In this document: positions 36,700 through 46,779 of the stretch, piece after piece
Numbering within the stretch: position 1 is the stretch's first letter
Layout of the letters: the number at the start of each line of letters is the position of its first letter
Assembly (NCBI GenBank): GCA_943788245.1
Contig: CALSPN010000026.1
Coordinates: forward strand, 81,905 to 145,904
Direction: 5' to 3'
DNA: 64,000 nucleotides
Source of the DNA: an uncultured Verrucomicrobiae bacterium
GTDB taxonomy: Bacteria; Verrucomicrobiota; Verrucomicrobiia; Limisphaerales; AAA164-E04
Program-made: the position numbers and the translations under genes
Notes under the pieces: model-generated
The model's input: only the letters and a program-made list of their open reading frames with translations
Database searches by the model: none
Told to the model about the DNA's origin: nothing

Positions 36700-38376
36700 A
36701 TGTCACCCACAAGTTATGCTTTAGGACTGGATTACGGCACCAATTCAGTGAGATGCCTTATCATTGACGCTCAAAGCGGCCAGGAAGCAGCAAGTGCTGT
36801 GGCCCTTTATGAGCATGGACAGCAAGGGATTGTAAGCAACCCGAAAATACCTGATTTGGCGCGCCAGCATCCAGAGGATTATTTGAAGGGGGCCGTTGCC
36901 TCGGTGAAAAAGGCATTAATATTAGCAGCGGAAAACAATGCACAATTCCATCCTGATCAGATTCTGGGAATTGGTATCGACGCGACTGGCAGCACTCCCA
37001 TGCCTATCGACAAAAATGGGAATTCCCTTGTCAGGCAGCCCCAGTTTGCTGATGAGCCTGCTGCCATGGCGTGGCTATGGAAAGATCATACGGCATCCGA
37101 AGAAGCACAAAAGCTGACTGCAGCAGCCTCCGTGGATAAACCTGAGTATCTCGAGAAATGCGGCGGCAACTATTCATCAGAGTGGTTCTGGGCAAAACTG
37201 TGGCGCTGTGTGCAGTCAAATCCAGAAGTGGTTGCCGCTGCATATAGCTGGATTGAAATATCCGATTGGATACCGGCAATTTTAACCGGCAAAGAACAAA
37301 ACCCTGTTCGAAACATTTGTGCTGCTGGCCATAAAGCCCTCTACAACACAGATTGGGGGGGCTATCCCGACGAGGCTTTTCTGGCAGCACGGCACCCAGA
37401 GCTGGCAAGAATCAGAAGATCTCTGGACGGTGCCATAGTCCAGCCAATCCACGAACCAGCAGGACATTTGAGTCCATCCTGGGCATCGAAATTGGGGCTG
37501 AAGCCAGGAACTCCCATTGCGACAGGAGCATTGGATGCCCACATGGGAGCAGTTGGCTGTGGAATCAAGCAAGGTACCATGGTCAAGATCATGGGAACTT
37601 CGACTTGCGATATTATCGTAGCACCACAAATACAGGAACTACCGTTCATTCCTGGGTTATGTGGAATTGTGTCTGAGTCCGTCTTGCCCGATCATCATGG
37701 ATTAGAGGCAGGACAATCTGCTGTTGGCGATTTATTTGGTTGGTGGGTAGATACCATTCTAGGTGATTCCGCTCATACGCATGCTTCCTTGACTGATGAA
37801 GCAATTTTACTGAAACCTGGAGAAACTGGTTTATTGGCTCTGGACTGGAATAATGGAAATAGATGCCTGCTGTGCGATCCACAGCTCACGGGACTGATCC
37901 TAGGCCAAACCATACAAACCAGACCATCAGAGATATACCGTGCATTGATCGAAGCTACTGCATTTGGAGCGAGGATGATTCTTGAGCAAATGGCCCGCCA
38001 TGGGATTCCGGTAAATAAAGTCATTGCTTGTGGTGGCTTGGCAGAACAAAACCCCATGCTCATGCAAATTTATGCAGATATTACACATTGCGAGATCCTG
38101 ATTTCCGGCTCCAATCAAACGTGTGCACTGGGGGGAGCCATCGCAGGAAGTGTGGTTGGAGGCATTTACCCAGACATCATGACAGCTCAAAGCCATTTAA
38201 CCTATACCAAACCAATAAGTTACAAGCCGGACCAGGCCTCAAGGATCGTTTACGATTGTTTGTTCAATCTTTACCGGCAGCTGCACGATTCATTCGGCGC
38301 TCAATCGAATCCCAATCCCAGCATGCACGGCGTCATGAAAGAGCTTCTACTGATCCGCCAAAAAGAACGGATTTAA
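36700..38376 (+). CDS. araB: Ribulokinase
   Basis: ALGLDYGTNSVRCLIIDAQSG; GIGIDATGSTPMPID; CGGNYSSEWFWAKLWR; ACGGLAEQNPMLMQIYADIT. Confidence 0.9.
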   Translation: MSPTSYALGLDYGTNSVRCLIIDAQSGQEAASAVALYEHGQQGIVSNPKIPDLARQHPEDYLKGAVASVKKALILAAENNAQFHPDQILGIGIDATGSTPMPIDKNGNSLVRQPQFADEPAAMAWLWKDHTASEEAQKLTAAASVDKPEYLEKCGGNYSSEWFWAKLWRCVQSNPEVVAAAYSWIEISDWIPAILTGKEQNPVRNICAAGHKALYNTDWGGYPDEAFLAARHPELARIRRSLDGAIVQPIHEPAGHLSPSWASKLGLKPGTPIATGALDAHMGAVGCGIKQGTMVKIMGTSTCDIIVAPQIQELPFIPGLCGIVSESVLPDHHGLEAGQSAVGDLFGWWVDTILGDSAHTHASLTDEAILLKPGETGLLALDWNNGNRCLLCDPQLTGLILGQTIQTRPSEIYRALIEATAFGARMILEQMARHGIPVNKVIACGGLAEQNPMLMQIYADITHCEILISGSNQTCALGGAIAGSVVGGIYPDIMTAQSHLTYTKPISYKPDQASRIVYDCLFNLYRQLHDSFGAQSNPNPSMHGVMKELLLIRQKERI

Positions 38377-38390
38377 GCCGTTCTTTCTTT
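38362..38390 (+). terminator. Terminator-like hairpin overlapping the ribulokinase stop
   Basis: AAAGAACGG-ATTTAAG-CCGTTCTTTCTTT. Confidence 0.65.
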
Positions 38391-38889
38391 CACAGCACTT
38401 CCCATAATCAAGCTCCGATGCATTGAAACTCTCAAGCCTCCATCAGAATGCGTGAATGAAAAATCGAATACGATCACCCAAAGGGATGCAAATAAAGATA
38501 GTGCCGCTGAAAAGTCACCTCCACACAACGGTTTCGGAAGAAACTTGAAATGAACTGATTTCTACCTAAAATTCTTTTCTGGAAATCATAAGCCTCAGAA
38601 AATCAAGGGCTCGAAAAGAATCTTTCGGTATTTTTCAACTAACCTCATCACCGAAATATTTGGATAAGAAGCAACCAGGGCCATCAACTATCGGTACGCG
38701 CAAAGAACATTGCCAAAACCACACGCATCCATTTCGATCTGAAAACCCGACCCCTGCTCAGCCGAAGTAGCGAAGAAAGGCAGGAAACAATATACTTCTT
38801 TTTGCAGTCAGATGTATCTTTCAAATTCATCGAAGTAATGGCCGCTGGAGATTCGAGCAGATTTCACAACAAAAAAATTTAACGAGAAC

Positions 38890-39270
38890 ATGACTGAGAA
38901 TCTGAGGAAAGAAATTGATGAATTGTCCACAAAGTTAAAGGGCCTTTATCGTGACATTGGAAAGGATGGCACCATGGAGTTGGTTGCAGATTTTCTCGAG
39001 AGCACTCCTGAGAGGTTGAATGAAATGTTAGAGAGTCTGAACTCGCCTGACCTGAAAAATTTAAGAAGACTTGCTCATTCTTACAGGTCTGTCTGCCAGA
39101 TTTACGGCTTGAATTTGATGTCAAGTGTTTGTGCAGATCTGGAGAAATCCGCCTTGGAGGAAGACAAGGTGTCTTCTGAAAAACTGATTAAAGAAATTAA
39201 AGAACTCTTCAAGGCGGTCGTGCCAGTGATGAAGGGGAATCATTGCTCGAAAGAAATTGGAGAGAAATAA
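38890..39270 (+). CDS. Stand-alone HPt (histidine phosphotransfer)-like protein
   Basis: 126 aa helical; LRRLAHSYRSVCQIYGLNLMSSVCADLEKSALEE matches HPt spacing (AHxxK/R...G....C..LE). Confidence 0.6.
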   Translation: MTENLRKEIDELSTKLKGLYRDIGKDGTMELVADFLESTPERLNEMLESLNSPDLKNLRRLAHSYRSVCQIYGLNLMSSVCADLEKSALEEDKVSSEKLIKEIKELFKAVVPVMKGNHCSKEIGEK

Positions 39271-39382
39271 AAAGCTGTATTGAGCTCAGTCCAGGTCTCG
39301 CTCAGAACAACTCTCAATTCTATTTCACCTCCTTCTTCTAACAGGCAGTTGTTGACTTCCCCGCACGATCTCCGTTTCAATC

Positions 39383-40273
39383 TTGCCTATGATTAAGTCA
39401 ATGACCGGCTATGGCCGGGGAGAGAGCGTGGACAAAGGGTATCGAGTGGTTGCGGAAATCAATTCTGTCAACCGAAAACAACTCGAATTTGCAATGTCTT
39501 TACCTCGGGAATTTGACGCCCTGGAGGGCAAGCTACGCTCTTATTTGAGTGGTTTTCTGTCAAGAGGACGAGTTCAGGTGAGGGTACAACTATCCGATCT
39601 GGAAGGCAACGATTGCGCAGAACCCCGCATCAACCAGCAATTAGCTGAAACCTCTATCAAATCGCTTCAATCACTCGCGTCCAAGATGGGCACAAGGACG
39701 GAGGTCAATTTGGAGCTTCTGACCCGTATTCCAGGTGTCTTGAAAATTGATCCGAAAATCCCGGATGCAGAGAGCATCTGGTCGACCCTGAAATCAGCCG
39801 TTGAACAAGCCATGAAAGGTTTGATTTCAATGAGAGAAACCGAAGGCAAGCACCTTCACAAGGATTTGACAGAACGTATCAAGTCCATGCGTGAATCCCT
39901 TGCACAAATCCAGACGAAAGCTTCAGAGCTGCCGGCTAAGCATCGACAACTATTGATGGATCGATTGAAGCATGCGGGACTTGAACAGATCGACCTCACC
40001 GATGAACGCATACTGAAAGAACTGGTCTTATTTGCTGACAAAAGCGATATAACCGAAGAAATCACCCGGCTTGAAAGCCATTTTGAACATTTCAACTCAC
40101 TTTGTGAGAAGCAGCAACAAGTTGGTCGCAGTCTGGATTTTCTGGCGCAAGAAATGTTCAGAGAAATTAATACGATCGGATCCAAAGCTTCCAACCATGA
40201 AATCGCACACATTGTGGTAACGTTAAAAACGGAATTGGAAAAATTCCGCGAACAAGTGCAAAATCTTGAATAA
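39383..40273 (+). CDS. yicC: YicC-family endoribonuclease
   Basis: MIKSMTGYGRGES; LDFLAQEMFREINTIGSKASNHEIAHIVVTLKTELEKFREQVQNLE. Confidence 0.95.
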   Translation: MPMIKSMTGYGRGESVDKGYRVVAEINSVNRKQLEFAMSLPREFDALEGKLRSYLSGFLSRGRVQVRVQLSDLEGNDCAEPRINQQLAETSIKSLQSLASKMGTRTEVNLELLTRIPGVLKIDPKIPDAESIWSTLKSAVEQAMKGLISMRETEGKHLHKDLTERIKSMRESLAQIQTKASELPAKHRQLLMDRLKHAGLEQIDLTDERILKELVLFADKSDITEEITRLESHFEHFNSLCEKQQQVGRSLDFLAQEMFREINTIGSKASNHEIAHIVVTLKTELEKFREQVQNLE

Positions 40274-40311
40274 GGAGCCATACTATCGCTACCAGTCAAC
40301 ATATCCCCCTT

Positions 40312-40929
40312 TTGCTTTTGATTACGGCGCCTTCAGGTTCTGGCAAAACCACCCTGTGCCAGAATTTAATGAATGCAGAACCACAGGTAAGCCGGGTCAT
40401 TACCTGCACCACGCGCTCCCCCAGAGCCAACGAGAAGCAAGGGGTTGATTATCACTTTCTGGACAAGAAGGCTTTTGAGGAGGGAATCCAGAACGCCGAT
40501 TTTCTGGAATATGCCGAGGTCTATGGGAACCATTATGGAACTCGAAAGAAGGATATCTTTAATCAACTTGAAGAAGGCCACGATATATTGCTCAATATCG
40601 ACGTGCAAGGGGCAGAAAATATTCGTAACCACGCAAAACATGACCCAAAACTCCATAAATCTCTCGTCACCGTATTCCTGAGCCCTCCGAGTTTTGGTGA
40701 ACTTGAAAGTAGACTAAGAAACCGGGATACCGATCAACAAGAGGTGATTCTCAAGCGACTGGCTCACGCAAAAAGAGAAATTGAGCATTGGGAGTTCTTT
40801 GATTTCCTGATTATATCGGGTTCTGTGAAAGAAGATTTACGCAGGCTGCAAGGCATCGTTCAATCGGAACGCTTGAAAGCGCATCGTCAACAGCTTCCCG
40901 CTGCGATTCAAAATGCGTTGGAAAATTGA
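40312..40929 (+). CDS. gmk: Guanylate kinase
   Basis: LLITAPSGSGKTTLCQNLM; TCTTRSPRANEKQGVDYHFLDKKAFEE; LLNIDVQGAENIR. Confidence 0.95.
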   Translation: MLLITAPSGSGKTTLCQNLMNAEPQVSRVITCTTRSPRANEKQGVDYHFLDKKAFEEGIQNADFLEYAEVYGNHYGTRKKDIFNQLEEGHDILLNIDVQGAENIRNHAKHDPKLHKSLVTVFLSPPSFGELESRLRNRDTDQQEVILKRLAHAKREIEHWEFFDFLIISGSVKEDLRRLQGIVQSERLKAHRQQLPAAIQNALEN

Positions 40930-40952
40930 CTTAACAAAACGCATAGGAAAAA

Positions 40953-41494
40953 TGAGCAAGAAGATCGCACTCGGTGTCACAGGCTCAATTGCTGCTCACA
41001 AAGCCATTGATATTGCCAGCGAACTCACCAAAAAAGGACATCAAATCACAGTCATAATGACTCAGGATGCACAAAGATTCATCACTCCTCTGCCGTTCAA
41101 AACACTTTCACGCCGCCCTGTCATCACCGACTTATATGACGAAGAAGATGGTTGGAAACCTGCGCATATTCGTTTAGCAGATGAGGCAGACCTGCTTTTA
41201 GTCGCGCCCGCCACAGCAAAGACGATAGCTGGTTTATCATTGGGATTGGCAAACGATGCACTGACATGCGTTGCACTCGCTTTGAATCCAGAGGCGAAAG
41301 TCCTGCTCGCTCCTGCCATGAACGGTAAAATGTGGCAGCACCCCGCCACTCAAGCACACGTCAGCACCTTGACTGCACGAGGAGCTCAATTTATTGGCCC
41401 TGAGGAGGGTATGTTATCATGCGGTTACGAGGGTATTGGCAGGTTGTGGAAAACCCATGAAATCGTAGATAAGGCATTGGAATTGCTAGCATAG
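40953..41494 (+). CDS. coaC: Phosphopantothenoylcysteine decarboxylase domain (CoaC only)
   Basis: MSKKIALGVTGSIAAHKAIDIASEL; VAPATAKTIAGLSLGLANDALT; APAMNGKMWQHPATQ; no CoaB ligase domain follows. Confidence 0.9.
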
Positions 41495-41517
41495 ATCCAA
41501 TGTTCTGATCTCGCGCC

Positions 41518-42891
41518 ATGTCATTCGATCGATTAGCAAGTTTCTTCAAAAAACGCTGGCCACATCTGGAAAAAAACCGGGATGTGGAAAGCAAACGCAT
41601 CGCAAGCCGCATCAAAACAGTTGAGTGCGACTTTGGGCTACCAGTCAAAACTTGTATTCTTATTTTACTTGGCTACTACCTGTTTTTTTCGAACTGGGTG
41701 CACGATGTGGCCAACACCCGCGAAGTAGCTTTGAGCATTGTGCGCCAGTTTTTCATTATTTACACCTTCATCAACATAGGCTGTGGAATCATGATTGCGG
41801 GAATGAGGGACCTTCCACTCTGGTTCAATCAACTGATTGTCCTTGCCGTCAGCGTCCTTGATATGCTTTTCCTCTCGGCTTTGACGCTGGTAACAGGAGG
41901 ATTTCAAAGCTTGCTGTTCTGGCTTTTCTTGCTCTTGATCATTCGCAATGCTCTGAGTATTTACGCTCCAACGACACAAATCACCGTAAATACGTTGACC
42001 GTCATTTGCTTCATGATGGCAGGACTGACGGATGTTGCGATAGCAAGGGTCGAATTGGAATCCGTGAATACCAACACCGATTCTTTTATTTTGAGGCTGG
42101 TGATTCTGGGCACCATGACCTTGTGGTGCTACGGCTTTCAAACCTTGTTTGACAAGCAGAGACGGGCTGAAGATGAGTCAAGAGAATTCAAAATACGTCA
42201 AGAGCAGCTTCAGGCCACAGGCAGATTAGCAGCTGAGATAGCCCATCAATTGAAGAATCCACTTGGAATCATCAATAATGCCGCCTTTACGCTGCAAAGA
42301 ACGGTTAAAGAAGGAAAAACGATTACGCAGCAAATCCACCTGATCAGAGAGGAAGTCCACCGATCCGATCGCATCATCACCGACCTCATGGGGTTCGCCC
42401 AACTTGCGGAAGGTTCTGTCGAACCTTTGAATATTCCAGAAGAAATGGATCAAGCCGTTGAACAGGTTTTTCCAGAAGCAGCAGATTTCAAGATGAAAAT
42501 TGAACGCGACTACGGACCAGCTCTTCCAAAAGTTTTTATGCAGAGAGGGCATTTCAATGAAATCATGGTCAACATCCTTCAAAATGCAAGAGAGGCCATA
42601 CCTGAAAATTGCAACATTAAACTGACAGCCTCAGCCAGTGAGGGTTATTCAATCCTCGTCACCATTGAAGATAGTGGTCCAGGAATGTCGCAAGAGTTAT
42701 TGGATCAAGTTTTTGAACCTTATTTCACGACCAAAGAAAAAGGAACCGGATTGGGCCTGGCCATCGTCAGACACAATGTAGAAATTTACGGAGGACATCT
42801 AAAGGTGGAATCACAGCTTGGCGAAGGCACCAAGTTCATACTACAGTTTCCCGCTCGAACATTGATCAAATTGCAAAGAAATCCGGGATGA
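41518..42891 (+). CDS. Membrane sensor histidine kinase (NtrB-like)
   Basis: About 6 TM N-terminus; AEIAHQLKNPLGIINNAAFTL H-box; NILQNAREAI N-box; GTGLGLAIV. Confidence 0.92.
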   Translation: MSFDRLASFFKKRWPHLEKNRDVESKRIASRIKTVECDFGLPVKTCILILLGYYLFFSNWVHDVANTREVALSIVRQFFIIYTFINIGCGIMIAGMRDLPLWFNQLIVLAVSVLDMLFLSALTLVTGGFQSLLFWLFLLLIIRNALSIYAPTTQITVNTLTVICFMMAGLTDVAIARVELESVNTNTDSFILRLVILGTMTLWCYGFQTLFDKQRRAEDESREFKIRQEQLQATGRLAAEIAHQLKNPLGIINNAAFTLQRTVKEGKTITQQIHLIREEVHRSDRIITDLMGFAQLAEGSVEPLNIPEEMDQAVEQVFPEAADFKMKIERDYGPALPKVFMQRGHFNEIMVNILQNAREAIPENCNIKLTASASEGYSILVTIEDSGPGMSQELLDQVFEPYFTTKEKGTGLGLAIVRHNVEIYGGHLKVESQLGEGTKFILQFPARTLIKLQRNPG

Positions 42892-44273
42892 ACAAAAATC
42901 TACCCCCCATCCTCATCGTTGATGATGAGAAAAATATGCGCATTTCGCTCGCAACCGTCATGAAAGACGAGGGCTATGAAACAATAGCCGCGGAATCAGC
43001 GGAGGAAGCGCTTGAAATGCTCAAGACGGAGCCATGCTTTCTTGTCATTACAGATGCTCGGCTGGGAGGGATGAGTGGTTATGAATTTCTCAAGGAGATG
43101 TCCAAGAGCAAACCTGATCTTCCCATTTTGATGATTACAGCTTATGCCACACCGAAACTCGCTGTTGAAGCAATTAAGTCGGGTGCCATTGATTACCTGG
43201 CAAAGCCATTTGCCCCGGAGGAATTACTGCACGCAGTGGCTCGATGCGCCGAGAGGCATGCACTCATTCAGGAAAATCTGGCATTGAAAAATGCCAGTAA
43301 AACCTCCTTTGGCTTGGAAAAAATCATCGGAGAGTCTGCAGGTATAAATTCCATGAGGGAACTGATCAAAACAGTCGCCCCCACAAATGCCACCGTTCTG
43401 GTTCTGGGAGAGAGCGGGACCGGTAAAGAACTCATCGCTGGAGCCATCCATGCACTCAGTCAGAGAAGAGAGGAAAGCTATACGCGCATCAATTGTGCTG
43501 CCATTCCAGACCAACTTCTGGAAAGTGAACTCTTTGGTCACGAGAAAGGAGCTTTCACTGGGGCCATTAAAAATAAAGTGGGGCGTATGGAAGAGGCCGA
43601 TGGGGGAACAGTTTTTCTTGATGAAATTGGTGACATGAGCCGCCCACTGCAGGCCAAGCTGTTGCGTTTTTTAGAGGATGGAACATTCACTCGAGTTGGA
43701 GGTAACCAGGAATTACAGGTCGATGTAAGACTCATTGCCGCTACAAACAGAGATATCGTTGAAGCCATTCGTGGAAATCAGTTTCGGGAAGATTTGTTCC
43801 ATCGTCTGAATGTGGTTCAATTCACTCCACCCGCTCTTAGAGAAAGGGGAGAGGATGTGATTACTTTAGCAAAACATTTCCTCAAGTTTTTTTCGATGAC
43901 GATGAATAAAACGATCGATGATTTCACAGATGAGGCGACAAGCCTCCTTCGCACGCACCACTGGCCCGGAAATGTGCGTGAACTGAGAAATGCAATCGAA
44001 AGGTGCGTTATTCTGGAAACAGGAGAGCAAATTAAGCCCTCGAGCCTTCCGGATTTCAAAGTGGAATCGCGTCTGGGGAATTCAGAGCCTTCGAAGGCAA
44101 AGTCCGACACATCCCTCGAAGAGCAATTAAAAGAGACCGAACGAGATATTATCCTGCAGAAACTTTCAGCAACAGATTTCAATATTGAAACCGCTGCTGA
44201 AACGCTTCAGTTGAAACCCCATGACTTGCGTTACAGGATGCACCAGTTGAAACTCGAGCTTGATTCGGACTAG
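42888..44273 (+). CDS. Sigma54-dependent NtrC-family response regulator
   Basis: REC ILIVDDEKNMR...ITDARLGGMSG; GESGTGKELIAGAIH; ELFGHEKGAFTGA (GAFTGA); overlaps kinase by ATGA. Confidence 0.95.
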   Translation: MNKNLPPILIVDDEKNMRISLATVMKDEGYETIAAESAEEALEMLKTEPCFLVITDARLGGMSGYEFLKEMSKSKPDLPILMITAYATPKLAVEAIKSGAIDYLAKPFAPEELLHAVARCAERHALIQENLALKNASKTSFGLEKIIGESAGINSMRELIKTVAPTNATVLVLGESGTGKELIAGAIHALSQRREESYTRINCAAIPDQLLESELFGHEKGAFTGAIKNKVGRMEEADGGTVFLDEIGDMSRPLQAKLLRFLEDGTFTRVGGNQELQVDVRLIAATNRDIVEAIRGNQFREDLFHRLNVVQFTPPALRERGEDVITLAKHFLKFFSMTMNKTIDDFTDEATSLLRTHHWPGNVRELRNAIERCVILETGEQIKPSSLPDFKVESRLGNSEPSKAKSDTSLEEQLKETERDIILQKLSATDFNIETAAETLQLKPHDLRYRMHQLKLELDSD

Positions 44274-44308
44274 ATTTCAAAATCAGGATTAGACAACTTA
44301 ACTCCCAC

Positions 44309-44710
44309 GTGTTAAAAAATTTTTTCATGATAGAATTGAGACCAATATGGTTCCTGGCACAGTCCGATATTCATCGGATGGGATCCAGCATTCCGACTCC
44401 GGATTCGGGAACCCAGAAAATTCGATGGTTCGATGACATGGCCATCGTGATGGGGATTGGTTTGCTTTTGATGCTCGCTTTGGCTCTGTGGGTCAAGTTT
44501 TTCCGTAAATCCTCCGAGACAAGGGTTAGAGAAAAAGACGCATTCAGGAGTGTTCCTGATGGCTCTTCCCTTTCCAATGTAAACTCGGAGACGGAGAGGC
44601 GCCGGAAGAAAAGAAAACGCAGACGACGCGATCACAGACCACGTAATCCCACACTGGCTGAAACTGGGGGACTTCCGACACCAAAAGAGCTCGACGAGCA
44701 GGATTCATAG
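44309..44710 (+). CDS. Small single-TM protein with polybasic tail and PTLAETGGLP motif
   Basis: MAIVMGIGLLLMLALALWVKFF...ERRRKKRKRRRRDHRPRNPTLAETGGLPTPKELDEQDS. Confidence 0.6.
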   Translation: MLKNFFMIELRPIWFLAQSDIHRMGSSIPTPDSGTQKIRWFDDMAIVMGIGLLLMLALALWVKFFRKSSETRVREKDAFRSVPDGSSLSNVNSETERRRKKRKRRRRDHRPRNPTLAETGGLPTPKELDEQDS

Positions 44711-44719
44711 AGGACATCA

Positions 44720-45598
44720 ATGAGTCAGGTTCAGGCCAGTAAAAATGTCACGAAAAAAAGCGCTTCCAATTTGGCGCTGGCTTTCGCGCTGCTCCCTAAA
44801 CACAAGAAGGAAGCAATGTGCGCACTCTACGCGTTCTGCAGAGAGGTGGATGATGTTGCCGACAGCGAGGAGCATTCTGTCGAGGAAAAGCGAGTTGAGC
44901 TGAAGCGGTGGCGTGAAGATTTACAGCGAGCTTGTCAGGATAAGGAACCAAACATCCCCATTGTCAAAGAGCTCAAGCCGGTTATTCATGAATGTGATCT
45001 ACCTACAGAGCATCTTGAGGCTTTGATCGATGGTATGGAGATGGACCTTACCAAAACGAGATACGATTCATGGGATGATTTGGCCAATTACTGCTATCAT
45101 GTAGCCTCTGTCGTAGGTCTATTGAGCGTTAAGGTATTCGGTTACAATCATTCCTCTCTGGATAACTATGGGTATCACCTGGGGCAGGCTTTGCAACTCA
45201 CCAACATCCTGCGCGATGTGAGAGTAGATGCCGAAAAAGGTCGTATTTACCTGCCTCAAGACTTGCTCAGAAAGCACGGGGTTTCGGATGATGACGTTCT
45301 AAATTACAGATTCACTCCAGACTTTCGAGCGGTTGCCAAGGCAGTTGCCGAAAGGGCAAGAAGTCATTATCGCTCGGCAAGCCAATACGTCTATCCTGAT
45401 AAGAGAAGGCTTCTGGTTGCGTCCGAAATGATGGCAAGTGTCTACTGGAGAATTCTCCTGAAAATTGAAAAATCAGATTATCAGGTTTTAAGCCCAAAAC
45501 TAACCAAGCTGACAAAGGCTCATAAACTTGGCATATTAGCTAGAAGTGCAGTCAGGTATTGGCTGAATATTAATTCTTCCGATTACGGGCCACGTTAG
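44720..45598 (+). CDS. Squalene/phytoene synthase family (presqualene diphosphate synthase HpnD-like)
   Basis: ALYAFCREVDDVADSEE and LGQALQLTNILRDVRVDAEKGRIYLPQDLL aspartate-rich motifs. Confidence 0.9.
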   Translation: MSQVQASKNVTKKSASNLALAFALLPKHKKEAMCALYAFCREVDDVADSEEHSVEEKRVELKRWREDLQRACQDKEPNIPIVKELKPVIHECDLPTEHLEALIDGMEMDLTKTRYDSWDDLANYCYHVASVVGLLSVKVFGYNHSSLDNYGYHLGQALQLTNILRDVRVDAEKGRIYLPQDLLRKHGVSDDDVLNYRFTPDFRAVAKAVAERARSHYRSASQYVYPDKRRLLVASEMMASVYWRILLKIEKSDYQVLSPKLTKLTKAHKLGILARSAVRYWLNINSSDYGPR

Positions 45599-45641
45599 CT
45601 GTGGGCTAAATCATTTCGTCGACTTCATGACTTGGCTGTGC

Positions 45642-46751
45642 CTACTGCCAATGAATTTCCAGCTTGTCTGGCAAGCCGATTTTCGATGGATAGATGATGT
45701 AAACTGTTTGGCGCGAGGATTGCCAAGCCTTAATAAAATGTTCCAGTGGATAAGTACGCCGAACCTCAGGACAGGCAGCCGGATCATTAATCATTGGATC
45801 ACCCGATTGATCAAAACCAACCACCACCACAAGATGTCCGTCATTGTTACCTTTGACAGACTTCCCTTTAAGTAAATCATACGAAACAGAGGCAGCAACA
45901 GGCACACCGGCACCAATCAGGGACCTCAGTTCATCTATTGCATTGAGTCGGTTCACATGAGCCCGCATATTTAAGTGCCCGCCTGCAAATGCCACGTTGA
46001 AAGCCCAATTTCCGGTACCTGGCCAACCTGGATCATAAACAAGATTGGCAGTTTCCAAGACGGAGTATCTCAAATCAGGCCTTGCAAGTTTTTTAGACCA
46101 ATAATGCATGATCATTGTAACGGAGGTCGGACTGCACCAAACGCCCCCACCGATGTAATCACGCTGACATAAAAGTGGAACGTCAATCAATCGGGTCTCC
46201 AGGATTGGCGAAGGCCTCAGCAGTTTATCGAAAGCGGGAGGAGGCGAAAGACAGACACCAAAAAAATCAAGAGTTCCTCCCTTGCTGTCATTACCCGGAT
46301 AAAGGCTTAATTCTACTTCACAATCGGTGGGGGGCTTTTTAAAAACCAAAGTGTCAGTGTACACGACACCGCAATCATTTTTTTGGTCATTCATGCTGGT
46401 GCGAAGACCTGCCAGATCAAGAGATTGCCTCCCATCGGCCCAACGTCCCATATTGAATATGTGTGATTCCCCTGATGCAAAAGATACGTGAACATTTATA
46501 TCTAGGAAGCCTTCCGCAATCGATTGAAGGTTCCATGATGGAATTAATTCACTCACTTGAAAATCAGGAAGAGGAAGTGGGAAGCGATATACCACTTTTT
46601 CTCGATCGTGAGGAAGCGAAAGACGATGATTATCCGGAGTATTCCACGCCAGAAATCGATGCTTTTCGCCCATTACAAGAAGAGAAAAAACACACGAAAA
46701 AAGAACGATTAACAAAGTGTGATTTTGCTGTTGAATCTTAAACTTTTTCAT
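45642..46751 (-). CDS. C39-family peptidase-like secreted protein
   Basis: VPLLCQRDYIGGGVWCSPTSVTMIMHYW and GHLVVVVGFDQSGDPMINDPA papain-like Cys/His motifs. Confidence 0.8.
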   Translation of the reverse strand: MKKFKIQQQNHTLLIVLFSCVFSLLVMGEKHRFLAWNTPDNHRLSLPHDREKVVYRFPLPLPDFQVSELIPSWNLQSIAEGFLDINVHVSFASGESHIFNMGRWADGRQSLDLAGLRTSMNDQKNDCGVVYTDTLVFKKPPTDCEVELSLYPGNDSKGGTLDFFGVCLSPPPAFDKLLRPSPILETRLIDVPLLCQRDYIGGGVWCSPTSVTMIMHYWSKKLARPDLRYSVLETANLVYDPGWPGTGNWAFNVAFAGGHLNMRAHVNRLNAIDELRSLIGAGVPVAASVSYDLLKGKSVKGNNDGHLVVVVGFDQSGDPMINDPAACPEVRRTYPLEHFIKAWQSSRQTVYIIYPSKIGLPDKLEIHWQ

Positions 46752-46779
46752 CGGGAAAAATGGAGCTGTTTATTTTTTT

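Noticed and set aside
46463-46741. Plus-strand ORF antisense to the C39 peptidase N-terminus
   Set aside because: Shadow ORF of a clearly coding opposite strand; no recognisable domain or start context.
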